Part shown: positions 34,371-42,830 of the stretch, one piece after another
Layout: each line of letters begins with the position of its first letter
Position numbering within the stretch: position 1 is the first letter of the stretch
Translations under genes and position numbers: made by a program
DNA from: Desulfosporosinus orientis DSM 765
GTDB lineage: Bacteria > Bacillota > Desulfitobacteriia > Desulfitobacteriales > Desulfitobacteriaceae
NCBI RefSeq assembly: GCF_000235605.1
Contig: NC_016584.1
Span: forward strand, 4,873,151-4,937,150
Length of the DNA stretch: 64,000 nt
Direction: 5' to 3'
The notes under the pieces: generated by a model
Databases searched by the model: none
The model's input: only the letters and a program-made list of their open reading frames with translations
What the model was told of the DNA's origin: nothing

Positions 34371-36812
34371 CTAATGCACCCCAATTTCTTCCGGCGGATA
34401 CCTTCTCTGCACTTCCTGAATCAGCATCTGGAACCTTTCCGGGTTTTGCAGGACCTCCTGAGCCGCCTGATAGGCTTTTTCCACCAGCCGGCCATCCTGG
34501 GAAAGATCCGCCAAACGCAGTTCGGCAAGGCCGTGCTGCCTGGTCCCCAATATTTCTCCGGTTCCCCGGAGACGCATATCCTCTTCCGCTATTTTAAAAC
34601 CATCCTCAGTTTGGCAGAGAATATCTAAACGGCGGCTGTCTTTGTTCCCCGCCAGTAAAAAACAGTAAGATTGTTCACTGCCCCGGCCAACCCGTCCTCT
34701 CAGCTGGTGTAATTGAGCCAGGCCGAAACGCTCCGCAGATTCAATGACCATGACAGTAGCATTGGGAACATTCACTCCTACTTCAACTACCGTTGTGGCT
34801 ACCAAGATGTCAATACTCCCTGCCTGAAAGATCTCCATGATCTCTTCTTTCTCTGTGCCTTTCATTTTGCCGTGCAAAAGGGCGACTTGATAGTTTGGGA
34901 ACCTAATCTGCAAGTCGGTCCAGCGCTGAGTTGCCGAAATAAGATCAAGGGTTTCCGATTCATCAACCAAAGGACAGACAACATAGATCTGCCGGCCAAG
35001 TTTAATTTGTTCATCTAAGAATTGCTCCATTTTGCCTCGGGAACGTTCCGATACTTTGCGAGTAATAATTGGCTTTCGCCCCATGGGCATGGTATCCAGA
35101 ACCGAGAGCTGCAAATCCCCATAAAGGGTTAAGGCCAGGGTTCTAGGTATGGGCGTGGCCGTAAGAACCAAAACATGAGGACTCTCCCCTTTACTTTGCA
35201 GCAGTGAACGCTGCCGAACGCCAAAACGATGCTGTTCGTCTGTTACTGCCAGGCCTAAGGCTCTAAACTCGACTTTTTCCTGGATAAGGGCATGAGTTCC
35301 TACTACAACTTGGGCCTCACCGCTGGCAATCATCTCTAAAGTTCTCTCTCGACTGCTTTTGCTTTGACTACCTAATAAGCAAACCACACGAATCCCTAAA
35401 GGGGCAAACACTTTATCTAGGGAGTGAAAATGCTGCATGGCCAAAATCTCCGTAGGAGCCATCATCGCTCCCTGATACCCTGAACCAACGGCACGCAGCA
35501 AAGCAGCCATAGCAACCGCCGTCTTGCCGGATCCCACATCCCCTTGCACCAAACGGGCCATTCCTTGTGTGCGGGCCAGGTCTTGAAATATTTCCCGAAT
35601 CACTCGTTGCTGTGCTGTTGTGAGCTGGAAGGGCAAACATTTATAAAAGTTCTGGATTAATTCTTCTCCACCCAACAAAGGTGGGCTGCCAACCCTGACG
35701 ATACCCTGGCGCAATCCGGCTACCGCCAGCTGCAATACTAGAATCTCTTCCCATACTAATCGCTCTCTCGCTTGGGCCAGAGTCGTAAAGTTGGTGGGAA
35801 AATGAATTTCGCGATGGGCTGAAGAACGGGCCATCCACTCCCGGGCCAGCTCTTCAGGCAAAATCTCCGGAAACTCTTTTTCCGTTTGAGGCAAGATCCC
35901 TTTGATCAGATTGCCTATCACTTTCGAAGATAGACGAGCCGTTTCTGAATAAATGGGCAAAATAGTCTGTCTCCTTAAATCAGAGGCTGCAGGGGCACTT
36001 TTCTGCCCAACTTTCTCGATATCCACCGCCATAATTTCCGGTATCTGACCCAGCCAGCGAACCTTTCCAGTCACCGCCACCTGGGTTCCTACAGGGTATT
36101 GTTTAAGTATAAAGGTTTGATTGAACCAAGTAGCCTGAATTAAACTGCCCTCTTGCTCGATACTCAGCTTCACAACTTTCATCCGGGCCTTGGCAACGGT
36201 TCCGGCGACGACTTTTCCTTCAATAGTCGCCAGCTCACCATCTTTTAAGTCTCTGATCAGCCGCCTCCGGCGATCTTCATAGCGGCGAGGGTAATACTCC
36301 AGCAAATCCCGAAGATTCTGAATCCCCAACTGCTTCAGCTGCTTTGCTCGTTCCGGCCCCACTCCCTTGAGATACTGCAAAGGCGTCGACGGTCCTAAAT
36401 TGGTCTTATTTAAAGTTGGCATACCAGGCGTACCCTTATTGGAAGCAGCCTTACCTAAAGCCTCCTGTTTTCTTGGCCTGTTGGTGCTTTGGGAAAGGTC
36501 CTCCTTCCTTGGCGAAACTTCCCTTTGCGCAGCCCCGCCTGGGTCTGCTACAGTGATTTCCTGGAGAAAGCGGCGCAGTTCGGAAAAAGCTTCTCTACGC
36601 CGCAGCAGGCTAAAGCTTTGATAATTCCCAGCCAGGGTTCTTAAGAGCTCCATATCCTTGCTGGGAAACAATTCTTCCAGCCGGGGTATAATCCCTCGTA
36701 AAAAGGTATTAAATCCGCCTAAAACCCCAGCATTGGTAAAGCCCTGCTTTTCTTCGGCTAAAAGGGCCTTTTGGAAATTCCTTAAAACTAATTCGGCTTG
36801 GGAGAGGGTCAT
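34371..36812 (-). CDS. recG: ATP-dependent DNA helicase RecG
   Basis: Branch-migrating helicase for stalled forks and Holliday junctions. The 813-residue protein has the OB-fold wedge (LIRDLKDGELATIEGKV onward), the helicase core with GDVGSGKT, TDEQHRFGVRQR, TATPIPRTLALTLYGDL and QLRGRVGRG. It is about 120 residues longer than E. coli RecG at the N-terminus: a helical region and a low-complexity linker (SPRKEDLSQSTNRPRKQEALG) before TPLQYLKGVGPERAKQL. The start overlaps the sdaAA stop by 4 bases. Confidence 0.95.
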   Translation of the reverse strand: MTLSQAELVLRNFQKALLAEEKQGFTNAGVLGGFNTFLRGIIPRLEELFPSKDMELLRTLAGNYQSFSLLRRREAFSELRRFLQEITVADPGGAAQREVSPRKEDLSQSTNRPRKQEALGKAASNKGTPGMPTLNKTNLGPSTPLQYLKGVGPERAKQLKQLGIQNLRDLLEYYPRRYEDRRRRLIRDLKDGELATIEGKVVAGTVAKARMKVVKLSIEQEGSLIQATWFNQTFILKQYPVGTQVAVTGKVRWLGQIPEIMAVDIEKVGQKSAPAASDLRRQTILPIYSETARLSSKVIGNLIKGILPQTEKEFPEILPEELAREWMARSSAHREIHFPTNFTTLAQARERLVWEEILVLQLAVAGLRQGIVRVGSPPLLGGEELIQNFYKCLPFQLTTAQQRVIREIFQDLARTQGMARLVQGDVGSGKTAVAMAALLRAVGSGYQGAMMAPTEILAMQHFHSLDKVFAPLGIRVVCLLGSQSKSSRERTLEMIASGEAQVVVGTHALIQEKVEFRALGLAVTDEQHRFGVRQRSLLQSKGESPHVLVLTATPIPRTLALTLYGDLQLSVLDTMPMGRKPIITRKVSERSRGKMEQFLDEQIKLGRQIYVVCPLVDESETLDLISATQRWTDLQIRFPNYQVALLHGKMKGTEKEEIMEIFQAGSIDILVATTVVEVGVNVPNATVMVIESAERFGLAQLHQLRGRVGRGSEQSYCFLLAGNKDSRRLDILCQTEDGFKIAEEDMRLRGTGEILGTRQHGLAELRLADLSQDGRLVEKAYQAAQEVLQNPERFQMLIQEVQRRYPPEEIGVH

Positions 36813-37672
36813 AGAAAATCAGCCTGGATTCTTCGTCCTGTCGAAGTAATAGCTAAACCGCCTTGGGCGGTTTCCTTCAAGGTGCAGGGCATCTGTTTGC
36901 CAATCAGCCCCATAGCATCTATAACCTCATCAATGGGAATGGCGCTCTTAACCCCGGAAAGTGCCATTTCGGCAGCTGCTAAAGCAATGGTTGCCGCCGT
37001 AGCATTCCTTTTGACACAGGGTATCTCAACAAGCCCTCCTACAGGATCACATACTAAACCAAGCATGGACTTCAATGCTATGGCAGCAGCATGGGCGGTC
37101 TGTCTCGGAGACCCTCCTGCCATTTCCACAGCTGCGGCCGCCGCCATGGCTGCCGCAGAGCCAACTTCAGCCTGACATCCCCCTTCAGCGCCGGAGACAC
37201 TGGCCCGTTCGGCAAGAATCATCCCTAACCCCGCTGCCGTAAAAAGCCCTAATATGAGTTCATGCTCAGAAAGCTGACAATTTTCCTCAACCGTTAATAA
37301 TACCGCCGGCAGGACGCCACAGGAACCTGCTGTAGGTGCAGCCACGATCTTTCCCATACAGGCATTAAACTCGGCAACAGCCAAAGCCTTAGCGATGGCG
37401 CCGCCCATTAGATTGCCAACCAGATTCGCACCTGATTTTCTGCGGGCTTCTACTTTCGCTGCATCCCCTCCAACCAATCCCGATACCGAACGTTTTTCCC
37501 CGGTGAGCCCTGCTTCAACCGCTTCCCTCATAACCTTTAAATTTATACTCATTCGCTGAATCAGCTCTTGCTCCGTTTGTTCAAGTTCTTCCCTTTGGTT
37601 TTGCAGGATGACTTCGCTTAATTTCAATCCTTTACTTTCCGCCTCACTAACCCAATCTTCGTAGGCACGCAT
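36809..37672 (-). CDS. sdaAA: L-serine dehydratase, iron-sulfur-dependent, alpha subunit
   Basis: Deaminates serine to pyruvate and ammonia with a [4Fe-4S] cluster. The cysteine spacing of the known cluster (x41 then x10) is met by Cys166 (GAEGGCQAEVG), Cys208 (LVCDPVGG) and Cys219 (EIPC). APTAGSCGVLP at 112-122 is the substrate region. The 287 residues are typical for the separate alpha subunit. It follows sdaAB by 19 bases, and recG is coupled to its end. Confidence 0.95.
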   Translation of the reverse strand: MRAYEDWVSEAESKGLKLSEVILQNQREELEQTEQELIQRMSINLKVMREAVEAGLTGEKRSVSGLVGGDAAKVEARRKSGANLVGNLMGGAIAKALAVAEFNACMGKIVAAPTAGSCGVLPAVLLTVEENCQLSEHELILGLFTAAGLGMILAERASVSGAEGGCQAEVGSAAAMAAAAAVEMAGGSPRQTAHAAAIALKSMLGLVCDPVGGLVEIPCVKRNATAATIALAAAEMALSGVKSAIPIDEVIDAMGLIGKQMPCTLKETAQGGLAITSTGRRIQADFL

Positions 37673-37691
37673 ACTGTTTCCTCCTACTAGT

Positions 37692-38360
37692 TTATAAAGG
37701 CTTAATAGCCATTACTTGCTCTATTCTGGGCAGTTTTGCCATTAATTGCAGAACTGCTTCATCAATGGTTTCGTCCGTTTCCAGCGTCATTAGGGCTTGA
37801 GCTCCCTTCTTTTCACGTGAAACCCGCATACTGGCAATATTGATTTGAGCCGTGGCCAGGAGGAGAGTCACTTGAGCTACTAACCCCGGCAAATCTTGAT
37901 GCAATATAACTAACGTAGGATAGTCTCCCCGGATTTCCACTTGAAAATGATTTATCTCCCAAATAACAATGCTTCCGCCACCGATGGACGAACCGATAAC
38001 TTGTACAGAATGCCCGGATCGACCGACCAAATCAAACTTTACAGTATTGGGATGTACTTCTCCGAGATCGATGACCTCATACTTGACACTCAAACCTCGT
38101 TCCTTGGCAATCTCCGGTGCAGCGGATATGCGTTCGTCATCGGGAAGCATGCCTAACAACCCGGCGAGCAGCGCTAAATCTGTGCCATGACCCTTCCCGG
38201 TTTTAGCAAAAGAACCATGCAGGCTGATGGTTCCTTCAACAGGCTCTTCTCCTAAAATATTTCTGGCCATTCCTCCTAAGCGAACAGCGCCGGCGGTATG
38301 TGAACTTGACGGACCAACCATAATAGGTCCCAAAAGATCAAAAACATTACTCTTTCCCAC
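37692..38360 (-). CDS. sdaAB: L-serine dehydratase, iron-sulfur-dependent, beta subunit, GTG start
   Basis: Partner of SdaAA. From the GTG at 38360 it has 222 residues: the serine-binding GPIMVGPSSSHTAGAVRLGGMA near the N-terminus and a C-terminal ACT domain (TLVILHQDLPGLVAQVTLLLATAQINIASMRVSR) that probably binds serine as regulator. AGGAGGG is 6 bases upstream of the GTG; the open frame above it overlaps the terminator of fakA. Confidence 0.94.
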   Translation of the reverse strand: MGKSNVFDLLGPIMVGPSSSHTAGAVRLGGMARNILGEEPVEGTISLHGSFAKTGKGHGTDLALLAGLLGMLPDDERISAAPEIAKERGLSVKYEVIDLGEVHPNTVKFDLVGRSGHSVQVIGSSIGGGSIVIWEINHFQVEIRGDYPTLVILHQDLPGLVAQVTLLLATAQINIASMRVSREKKGAQALMTLETDETIDEAVLQLMAKLPRIEQVMAIKPL

Positions 38361-38387
38361 AAAGTTCCCTCCTAATATAGAAAACAA

Positions 38388-38411
38388 AACCTCCGGATTT
38401 TTCCGGAGGTT
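38388..38411 (-). terminator. Terminator between fakA and sdaAB
   Basis: AACCTCCGG and CCGGAGGTT (9 bp) with a 6-base loop, just after the fakA stop on the minus strand and followed by TTGTTTT. It separates asp23-fakA from the serine dehydratase genes and may be leaky. Confidence 0.75.
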
Positions 38412-38414
38412 AAC

Positions 38415-40106
38415 CTATTCCACACCAAAGATATAATAGTAGAGCGGCTGCCTACCGGGATGAACTTCAACTTCGATACTTGGATTTTCCTCCTGTAGCC
38501 AATCCTGGAGACGTTCTACCTCCTCTGGTTTTGTCTCTTCTCCATAAAATATCGAAACCAAGTCGTGAGTTTTCCATTCCATTTTTTCTAATGTTGATTG
38601 GGCAACCTCAAATAGTAATTTTCCGGTAGTAACGATGACATCTTCTATTAACCCAAGTATATCCCCCTGGGAAATGGTTAAATCACCATATTGAGAGTCC
38701 CGGACAGCATAGGTTACTTCGCCGGAACCAACACTGCTCATTCCCCGTTCCATATTCTTAATATTGGTATCAGCGTCTCCTTCACTGTTAAAGCTTAGCA
38801 AAGCTGCAATTCCCTGAGGTATGGATTTACTGGGAATAACATGAACCTGACAATCCTGGACCACATCTTTAACTTGTCGGGCAGCCATAACAATATTTCC
38901 GTTATTCGGCAGAATAAAAACCTGTCGAGCCGAAACTTTGCGAACGGCTTCTGCCAAGTCTTCGGTACTTGGGTTCATGGTTTGCCCGCCATAAACGACC
39001 TCATCAACACCTAAACTGATAAAGACATCCGCAATCCCTTGCCCCATGGCTACTGCGACAACCCCAAATTCTTTTAATTCTTGGCCTTCTGCAAGAGGTT
39101 CACTATCTGCTGCGAGGGCTTTTTCTTTCATGGCATGAGCCATGTTCTCATTTTGCTCCAGCATATTGTGAATCTGGACTTGGTGGAGAGACCCCCACTG
39201 AATGGCATAATCTAAGATCTTACCGGGATTCTTGACATGGACATGGATCTTCACAACTTCCGGCGTCCCTACGACCAACAGACAATCGCCCCGGCCCGAC
39301 AGATCTTGCTTTATCTGTTCAACACGCAAATCCTTGCCCTTGACCAGGAACTCCGTACAATAAGGATAGTCTAAGTTTTCAACTTGGACAAATTCTTGTT
39401 TGCTTTCCGGTTCCTGAATCTCAGCCTTCGGCGGGCTTTCAGCTCCGCTCACAAAATCCAATTCCTCTGCTTCCCCAGATAAGGCAGCAATCCATCCGCC
39501 CAGAATTACCAGGAATCCTTGACCTCCGGCATCCACTACCCCAGCCTGTTTCAGCACGGGCAGCATCTCCGGCGTTTTGGCCAGACTCTTAAATCCCTGT
39601 TGCTGAGCCTCCTGAAGAGTTTCTAATAAAGACCCTCCGTTTTTGGCCCTGGTCAAAGCTGCACGAGCTGTTTCTTTGGAAACCGTCAGAATGGTACCCT
39701 CCACCGGTTTCATAACCGCTTTATAGGCTGTGTCCACTCCCGATTGCAAGGCTTGGGCAATTTGCAGTGAATTTGCGGTATCCAGCCCTTCCAATCCTTT
39801 AGCAATTCCCCGCAAAAGTTGGGAAAGAATAACCCCTGAATTCCCCCTCGCTCCCATTAAAGAGCCCATTGAAGCCGCTGCAGCCACTTCGCCGATGGAC
39901 TGGCCTGTGATCTTTTCGGCATCCCTTGCCGCCGATTGGATGGTTAAAAACATATTTGTTCCTGTATCGCCATCCGGTACCGGGAAAACATTTAACGCAT
40001 CAACATCATGCTTTTTTATTTCCAGGGCTTTCGCCCCCGATACCATCATTTGTTTCCACAATTGTCCATTTAAAACATCTGTTATCTTCATAGCTGCTGG
40101 TCTCAA
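38415..40106 (-). CDS. fakA: Fatty acid kinase catalytic subunit FakA (YloV, DAK2 domain), TTG start
   Basis: Phosphorylates fatty acids presented by a FakB protein so that they can enter phospholipid synthesis. The N-terminal DhaL-like kinase domain shows DALNVFPVPDGDTGTNM and MGSLMGARGNSGVILSQLLRG, followed by a middle domain (VDAGGQGFLVILGGW) and a C-terminal domain ending in a histidine/tyrosine-rich EVHPGRQPLYYY. GGGGGA precedes the TTG at 40106; an ATG five codons later has no site. No FakB is in the window. It follows asp23, the standard pair. Confidence 0.9.
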   Translation of the reverse strand: MRPAAMKITDVLNGQLWKQMMVSGAKALEIKKHDVDALNVFPVPDGDTGTNMFLTIQSAARDAEKITGQSIGEVAAAASMGSLMGARGNSGVILSQLLRGIAKGLEGLDTANSLQIAQALQSGVDTAYKAVMKPVEGTILTVSKETARAALTRAKNGGSLLETLQEAQQQGFKSLAKTPEMLPVLKQAGVVDAGGQGFLVILGGWIAALSGEAEELDFVSGAESPPKAEIQEPESKQEFVQVENLDYPYCTEFLVKGKDLRVEQIKQDLSGRGDCLLVVGTPEVVKIHVHVKNPGKILDYAIQWGSLHQVQIHNMLEQNENMAHAMKEKALAADSEPLAEGQELKEFGVVAVAMGQGIADVFISLGVDEVVYGGQTMNPSTEDLAEAVRKVSARQVFILPNNGNIVMAARQVKDVVQDCQVHVIPSKSIPQGIAALLSFNSEGDADTNIKNMERGMSSVGSGEVTYAVRDSQYGDLTISQGDILGLIEDVIVTTGKLLFEVAQSTLEKMEWKTHDLVSIFYGEETKPEEVERLQDWLQEENPSIEVEVHPGRQPLYYYIFGVE

Positions 40107-40131
40107 AACCGTATCCCCCTAATCTATTTGC

Positions 40132-40488
40132 CTACTCTAAAACGCGAACACCTTTCACGTTCACATTCACTTGGGACACGTTTAATCCCGTGAGCTTTTC
40201 TGTGGTATAACGAACGCGCTCCATAACACTTGCGGCAACTTCAGAAATCTTAACGCCATAACCAACAATGATATAAAGGTCTATAATAACTTCATTGTCT
40301 TGAATTGTAACAACAACTCCACGGGCCAAATTTTCCCGTCCCAACAAATCGGCAACTCCATCCGTTATTTTTCGAGAGGCCATGCCAACTAAGCCGTAGC
40401 ACTCAACTGCTGTAGCACCTGCAATGGTAGAAATAACTTCCTCAGAAATTTCGATTTTACCTAAATGATTAATAATTTCTTTTCCCAT
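40132..40488 (-). CDS. Asp23/Gls24 family protein
   Basis: Small cytosolic protein of the alkaline-shock family, commonly encoded directly upstream of fakA (YloU in Bacillus). The 118 residues include GKIEISEEVISTIAGATAVECYGLVGMA and VDLYIIVGYG-like IIDLYIIVGYGVKISEVAASV. Its precise role in the cell is not established for YloU. It has its own promoter, divergent from rpmB. Confidence 0.9.
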   Translation of the reverse strand: MGKEIINHLGKIEISEEVISTIAGATAVECYGLVGMASRKITDGVADLLGRENLARGVVVTIQDNEVIIDLYIIVGYGVKISEVAASVMERVRYTTEKLTGLNVSQVNVNVKGVRVLE

Positions 40489-40526
40489 TAAAGGACCCTC
40501 CCCTTCGGTATCTGTCCAGTTATATC

Positions 40527-40555
40527 ATTTTATCAAGGAAATGAAAAATGTTCAA
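40527..40555 (-). promoter_or_regulatory. Sigma-A promoter of asp23-fakA
   Basis: Minus-strand TTGAAC (40550-40555) and TAAAAT (40527-40532) with a 17-base spacer, about 40 bases upstream of the asp23 start. Confidence 0.75.
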
Positions 40556-40578
40556 AGAAAAAGTTTCAGCGAGAAACC

Positions 40579-40607
40579 TTGCCAATAGGCAAGACTTTTG
40601 ATAAAAT
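40579..40607 (+). promoter_or_regulatory. Sigma-A promoter of rpmB
   Basis: TTGCCA (40579-40584) and TAAAAT (40602-40607) with a 17-base spacer. The -35 lies within a small palindrome, CTTGCC-AATA-GGCAAG. Back-to-back with the asp23 promoter, with about 23 bases between the -35 hexamers. Confidence 0.75.
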
Positions 40608-40645
40608 ATGTGAGTGTCACTTCGGCTGCAAAGGAGGTTTAGCAC

Positions 40646-40837
40646 ATGGCTAATGTTTGTGCTGTATGCGCCAAAGGAGTAGTTACTGGCTTTCAAGTCA
40701 GCCACTCTCATATACGGACAAAGCGATCTTGGAAACCAAACTTGCAAAGTGTTCGTGCAATTGTGAACGGCAGTCCTACCCGGATCAAAGTTTGCACCAG
40801 ATGCTTGCGTTCCGGTAAAGTTCAACGCGCGATTTAA
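40646..40837 (+). CDS. rpmB: 50S ribosomal protein L28
   Basis: A 63-residue ribosomal protein with a zinc-type start CAVCAKG and a matching CTRCL near the C-terminus, plus the L28 core [26 protein letters not shown] is well placed before the ATG. It stands alone on the plus strand between the divergent asp23 and convergent hslO, with its own promoter and terminator. Confidence 0.96.
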   Translation: MANVCAVCAKGVVTGFQVSHSHIRTKRSWKPNLQSVRAIVNGSPTRIKVCTRCLRSGKVQRAI

Positions 40838-40843
40838 TGAATC

Positions 40844-40872
40844 AAAGCCCGATTTAAGTTTCGGGCTTTTTT
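40844..40872 (+). terminator. Terminator after rpmB
   Basis: AAAGCCCGA (40844-40852) pairs with TCGGGCTTT (40861-40869), followed by TTTTTTC. It may also end hslO from the other side, where the tract is A/T-rich but less clean. Confidence 0.85.
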
Positions 40873-40885
40873 CATTGTGCCCTTT

Positions 40886-41767
40886 TTATGCTTGCTCCCA
40901 AATCTCCTGAAGTTCTTCAACATTAAACTGAAAGCGCTCATTACAGAAATGGCATACTATCTCGGCTTTTCCATCTGAGATCAAGTCTGCTATTTCTTTT
41001 TTGCCCAAAGACACCAAGGTACCCTTTAAACGTTCTTTCGAACAGGTACATTTGAAGCCGACAGACCGCTGCTCCAGGACGTGATAAGACAGTGGCCCCA
41101 TCAAATGACTTAATAGCTCTTCCATAGCAGCACTTTGAGCTGTCAGCTCACTGATACCTGCACCTAACTGCCCCAGCTGATCTTCAATAGCCTGAATTAT
41201 CTCTTCCGGAGCACCCGGCAAGGGCTGGATCAAAAAACCACCTGCCCCGGCTACATGATAATCCTTCTCCACTAAAACTCCCAGCAGCATGGCGGAAGGA
41301 ATCTGTTCCGAAGACAATAAATAGTGAACCAAATCCTCAGCAATCTCCCCACTGACCAAGGGCACCATTCCAGAATAAACTTCACCGTTTTGCAAACTTC
41401 GGCTCACGGTTAACTCGCCCCGGCCGACGGCTGTGCCCACATCAAGTTTGCCGGAAGCCTTTAAAGGCAAATCCACCAAAGGTTCCCGCACATACCCCCG
41501 CACCTCTCCCTGGGCATTTCCTACAGCTACAACTCCATCTAAAGGACCATCTCCTAATAAGCGCAAGGTAATACTCTCGTCGCCTTTAAGAGAACTGGCC
41601 AAAATCAGTGCCCCGGTCATTAGTCTCCCCAAGGCTGCCGTTGCAACCGGAGACATGCCATGACGGCTGCGGGCTTCTTCTACGATTTCCGTGGATTTCA
41701 CCAGAACCCAACGAGCATTTCCCTCAAGCATCGTACCTATCCAAAGTTCATCCTGTTGCTGCATCAT
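40886..41767 (-). CDS. hslO: Redox-regulated chaperone Hsp33
   Basis: Holdase chaperone activated by oxidation. The 293-residue protein has the C-terminal zinc switch with CTC (in GFKCTCSKERL) and CHFC about 30 residues later, and the N-terminal core LTGALILASSLKGDESITLRLLGDGPLDGVV. Two adjacent ATGs can start it. Upstream lies the repeat-rich kilobase described as copies C and E; a TATAAT on the minus strand near 41850 could be its -10, but the -35 is unclear. Confidence 0.95.
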   Translation of the reverse strand: MMQQQDELWIGTMLEGNARWVLVKSTEIVEEARSRHGMSPVATAALGRLMTGALILASSLKGDESITLRLLGDGPLDGVVAVGNAQGEVRGYVREPLVDLPLKASGKLDVGTAVGRGELTVSRSLQNGEVYSGMVPLVSGEIAEDLVHYLLSSEQIPSAMLLGVLVEKDYHVAGAGGFLIQPLPGAPEEIIQAIEDQLGQLGAGISELTAQSAAMEELLSHLMGPLSYHVLEQRSVGFKCTCSKERLKGTLVSLGKKEIADLISDGKAEIVCHFCNERFQFNVEELQEIWEQA

Positions 41768-41901
41768 CGTCTTCCTTTATCATGTATTTTTCCTAATCTA
41801 TTTCAATATACCAGCTGAAAACACTTAATATCACTTATTAACGCCATTATAATAACTAGTCTGTCCTTAGCAGGCAAATATTACACTTTAATGTTCGAGA
41901 T

Positions 41902-42318
41902 TAGACCCCCATATCGCTAACGTAACACCATCAAATGATTAAAAGGGGCCGTGTCCTGAGGTCGGGCAGCTCCGCCATATCCACTCACCGCAACATTCCG
42001 AGGCTCGCCCACTCACCAGCGCGGGAGCTAGCCTTCAGCGGATAAGTATTCTTTGGAGATAGCCGCTTCGGCGAAAGTGTCCACCGGACACTTTCGTGCC
42101 AAACCATAGGGTAGTACCTGATGTGAACCCGTGGCTCCGTCTCCCCGCGCCGTCTTGTAGGCTTTACCGCCTCTCCATGCAATGGGTTCACTTCTATGGA
42201 CGAATCTGCCCTAACTTTCGGGTCCACGGGGGTTCTTTAGACTATCTTGGGGTTTTAGAGTTGCTTTTTTCAGAGTAGACCCCCATGCCGCTGCCGCAGC
42301 ACCATCAGATGATGAAAA
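41902..42318 (-). repeat. Dispersed structured element, copy C, with flanking direct repeats
   Basis: Copy C, minus orientation, in the 1063-base gap between thiN and hslO. Core 41964-42211 (248 bp). In the element's strand the arms GGGCAGATTCGTCCAT and ATGGCGGAGCTGCCC pair in 14 of 15 positions, one of them G-T. An inner stem GTGAACCC/GGGTTCAC (42123-42130 with 42184-42191) is perfect, and the inserted hairpin CGAAAGTGTCC/GGACACTTTCG (42072-42096) is perfect. Direct repeats of 43 bp, 35 of them identical, flank it at 41902-41944 and 42276-42318. Confidence 0.82.
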
Positions 42319-42398
42319 ATGCCAAATACGCTCAAGATTCTGGAAGCCTTACCTAAGTCCCCCAAAGTTCTTCTTCCGCTCCCTACAAACAGGCAGGA

Positions 42399-42701
42399 GG
42401 AGCGCTTTTCTGCTAAGCGGATGCGTCAGTGGAGCCGCGCTAAGGCGAGTGCCGACGGTTCGCGTCCCCGTAGCGCGCCGCAGGACTTGTCCATGGATGG
42501 ACTGATGCCGCGGTGCCCGAAGACACTGTCTTCGCACGTATTAGCCTTCTTGCAGGATGGCAAGGAGCGGCACACATGCAGAAATACCCAGAGGTTCGGA
42601 CGCGCTCGCGAACCGTCCAGCGAGCCAGCTGCGGAACTCGCAGACGCGTGCAGACCGAAGACACCGTCTTCGCACGGGATAACATAGCGAAAAAGCGCTC
42701 C
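42399..42701. repeat. Composite inverted-repeat element E
   Basis: A GC-rich segment bounded by GGAGCGCTTTTC (42399-42410) and its near-perfect inverse GAAAAAGCGCTCC (42689-42701). Inside are a perfect nested inverted pair, GACGGTTCGCG (42454-42464) and CGCGAACCGTC (42607-42617), and two copies of the CGAAGACA-C-TGTCTTCG palindrome (42518-42534; 42656-42672, one base different). That palindrome and its following CGCACG..TTAGC are shared with copies B and D. Open frames here show no recognisable protein. The remainder up to thiN (42702-42830) has no identified feature except a repeat of TTTTTCAGAGTAG. Confidence 0.65.
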
Positions 42702-42830
42702 GCCCCAGAGCCCGACAGAAGACCGCCCCCCCCTGTCAGGATGGTTTTTCAGAGTAGTATATCTCCGTAGTAAGGCCGACGCCTAGGGTGAGCGGAGCAA
42801 CATCACACCCTCGGCGGGCAAGCGACTTCC

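Noticed and set aside
38361..38387. Earlier start for sdaAB
   Set aside because: The added codons overlap the ribosome binding site and run towards the fakA terminator; the GTG at 38360 has AGGAGGG at ideal distance.
42319..42770. Open frames of 81-122 codons in the GC-rich composite element E
   Set aside because: They overlap on both strands, follow from inverted repeats and low stop frequency in GC-rich DNA, and show no protein family features.
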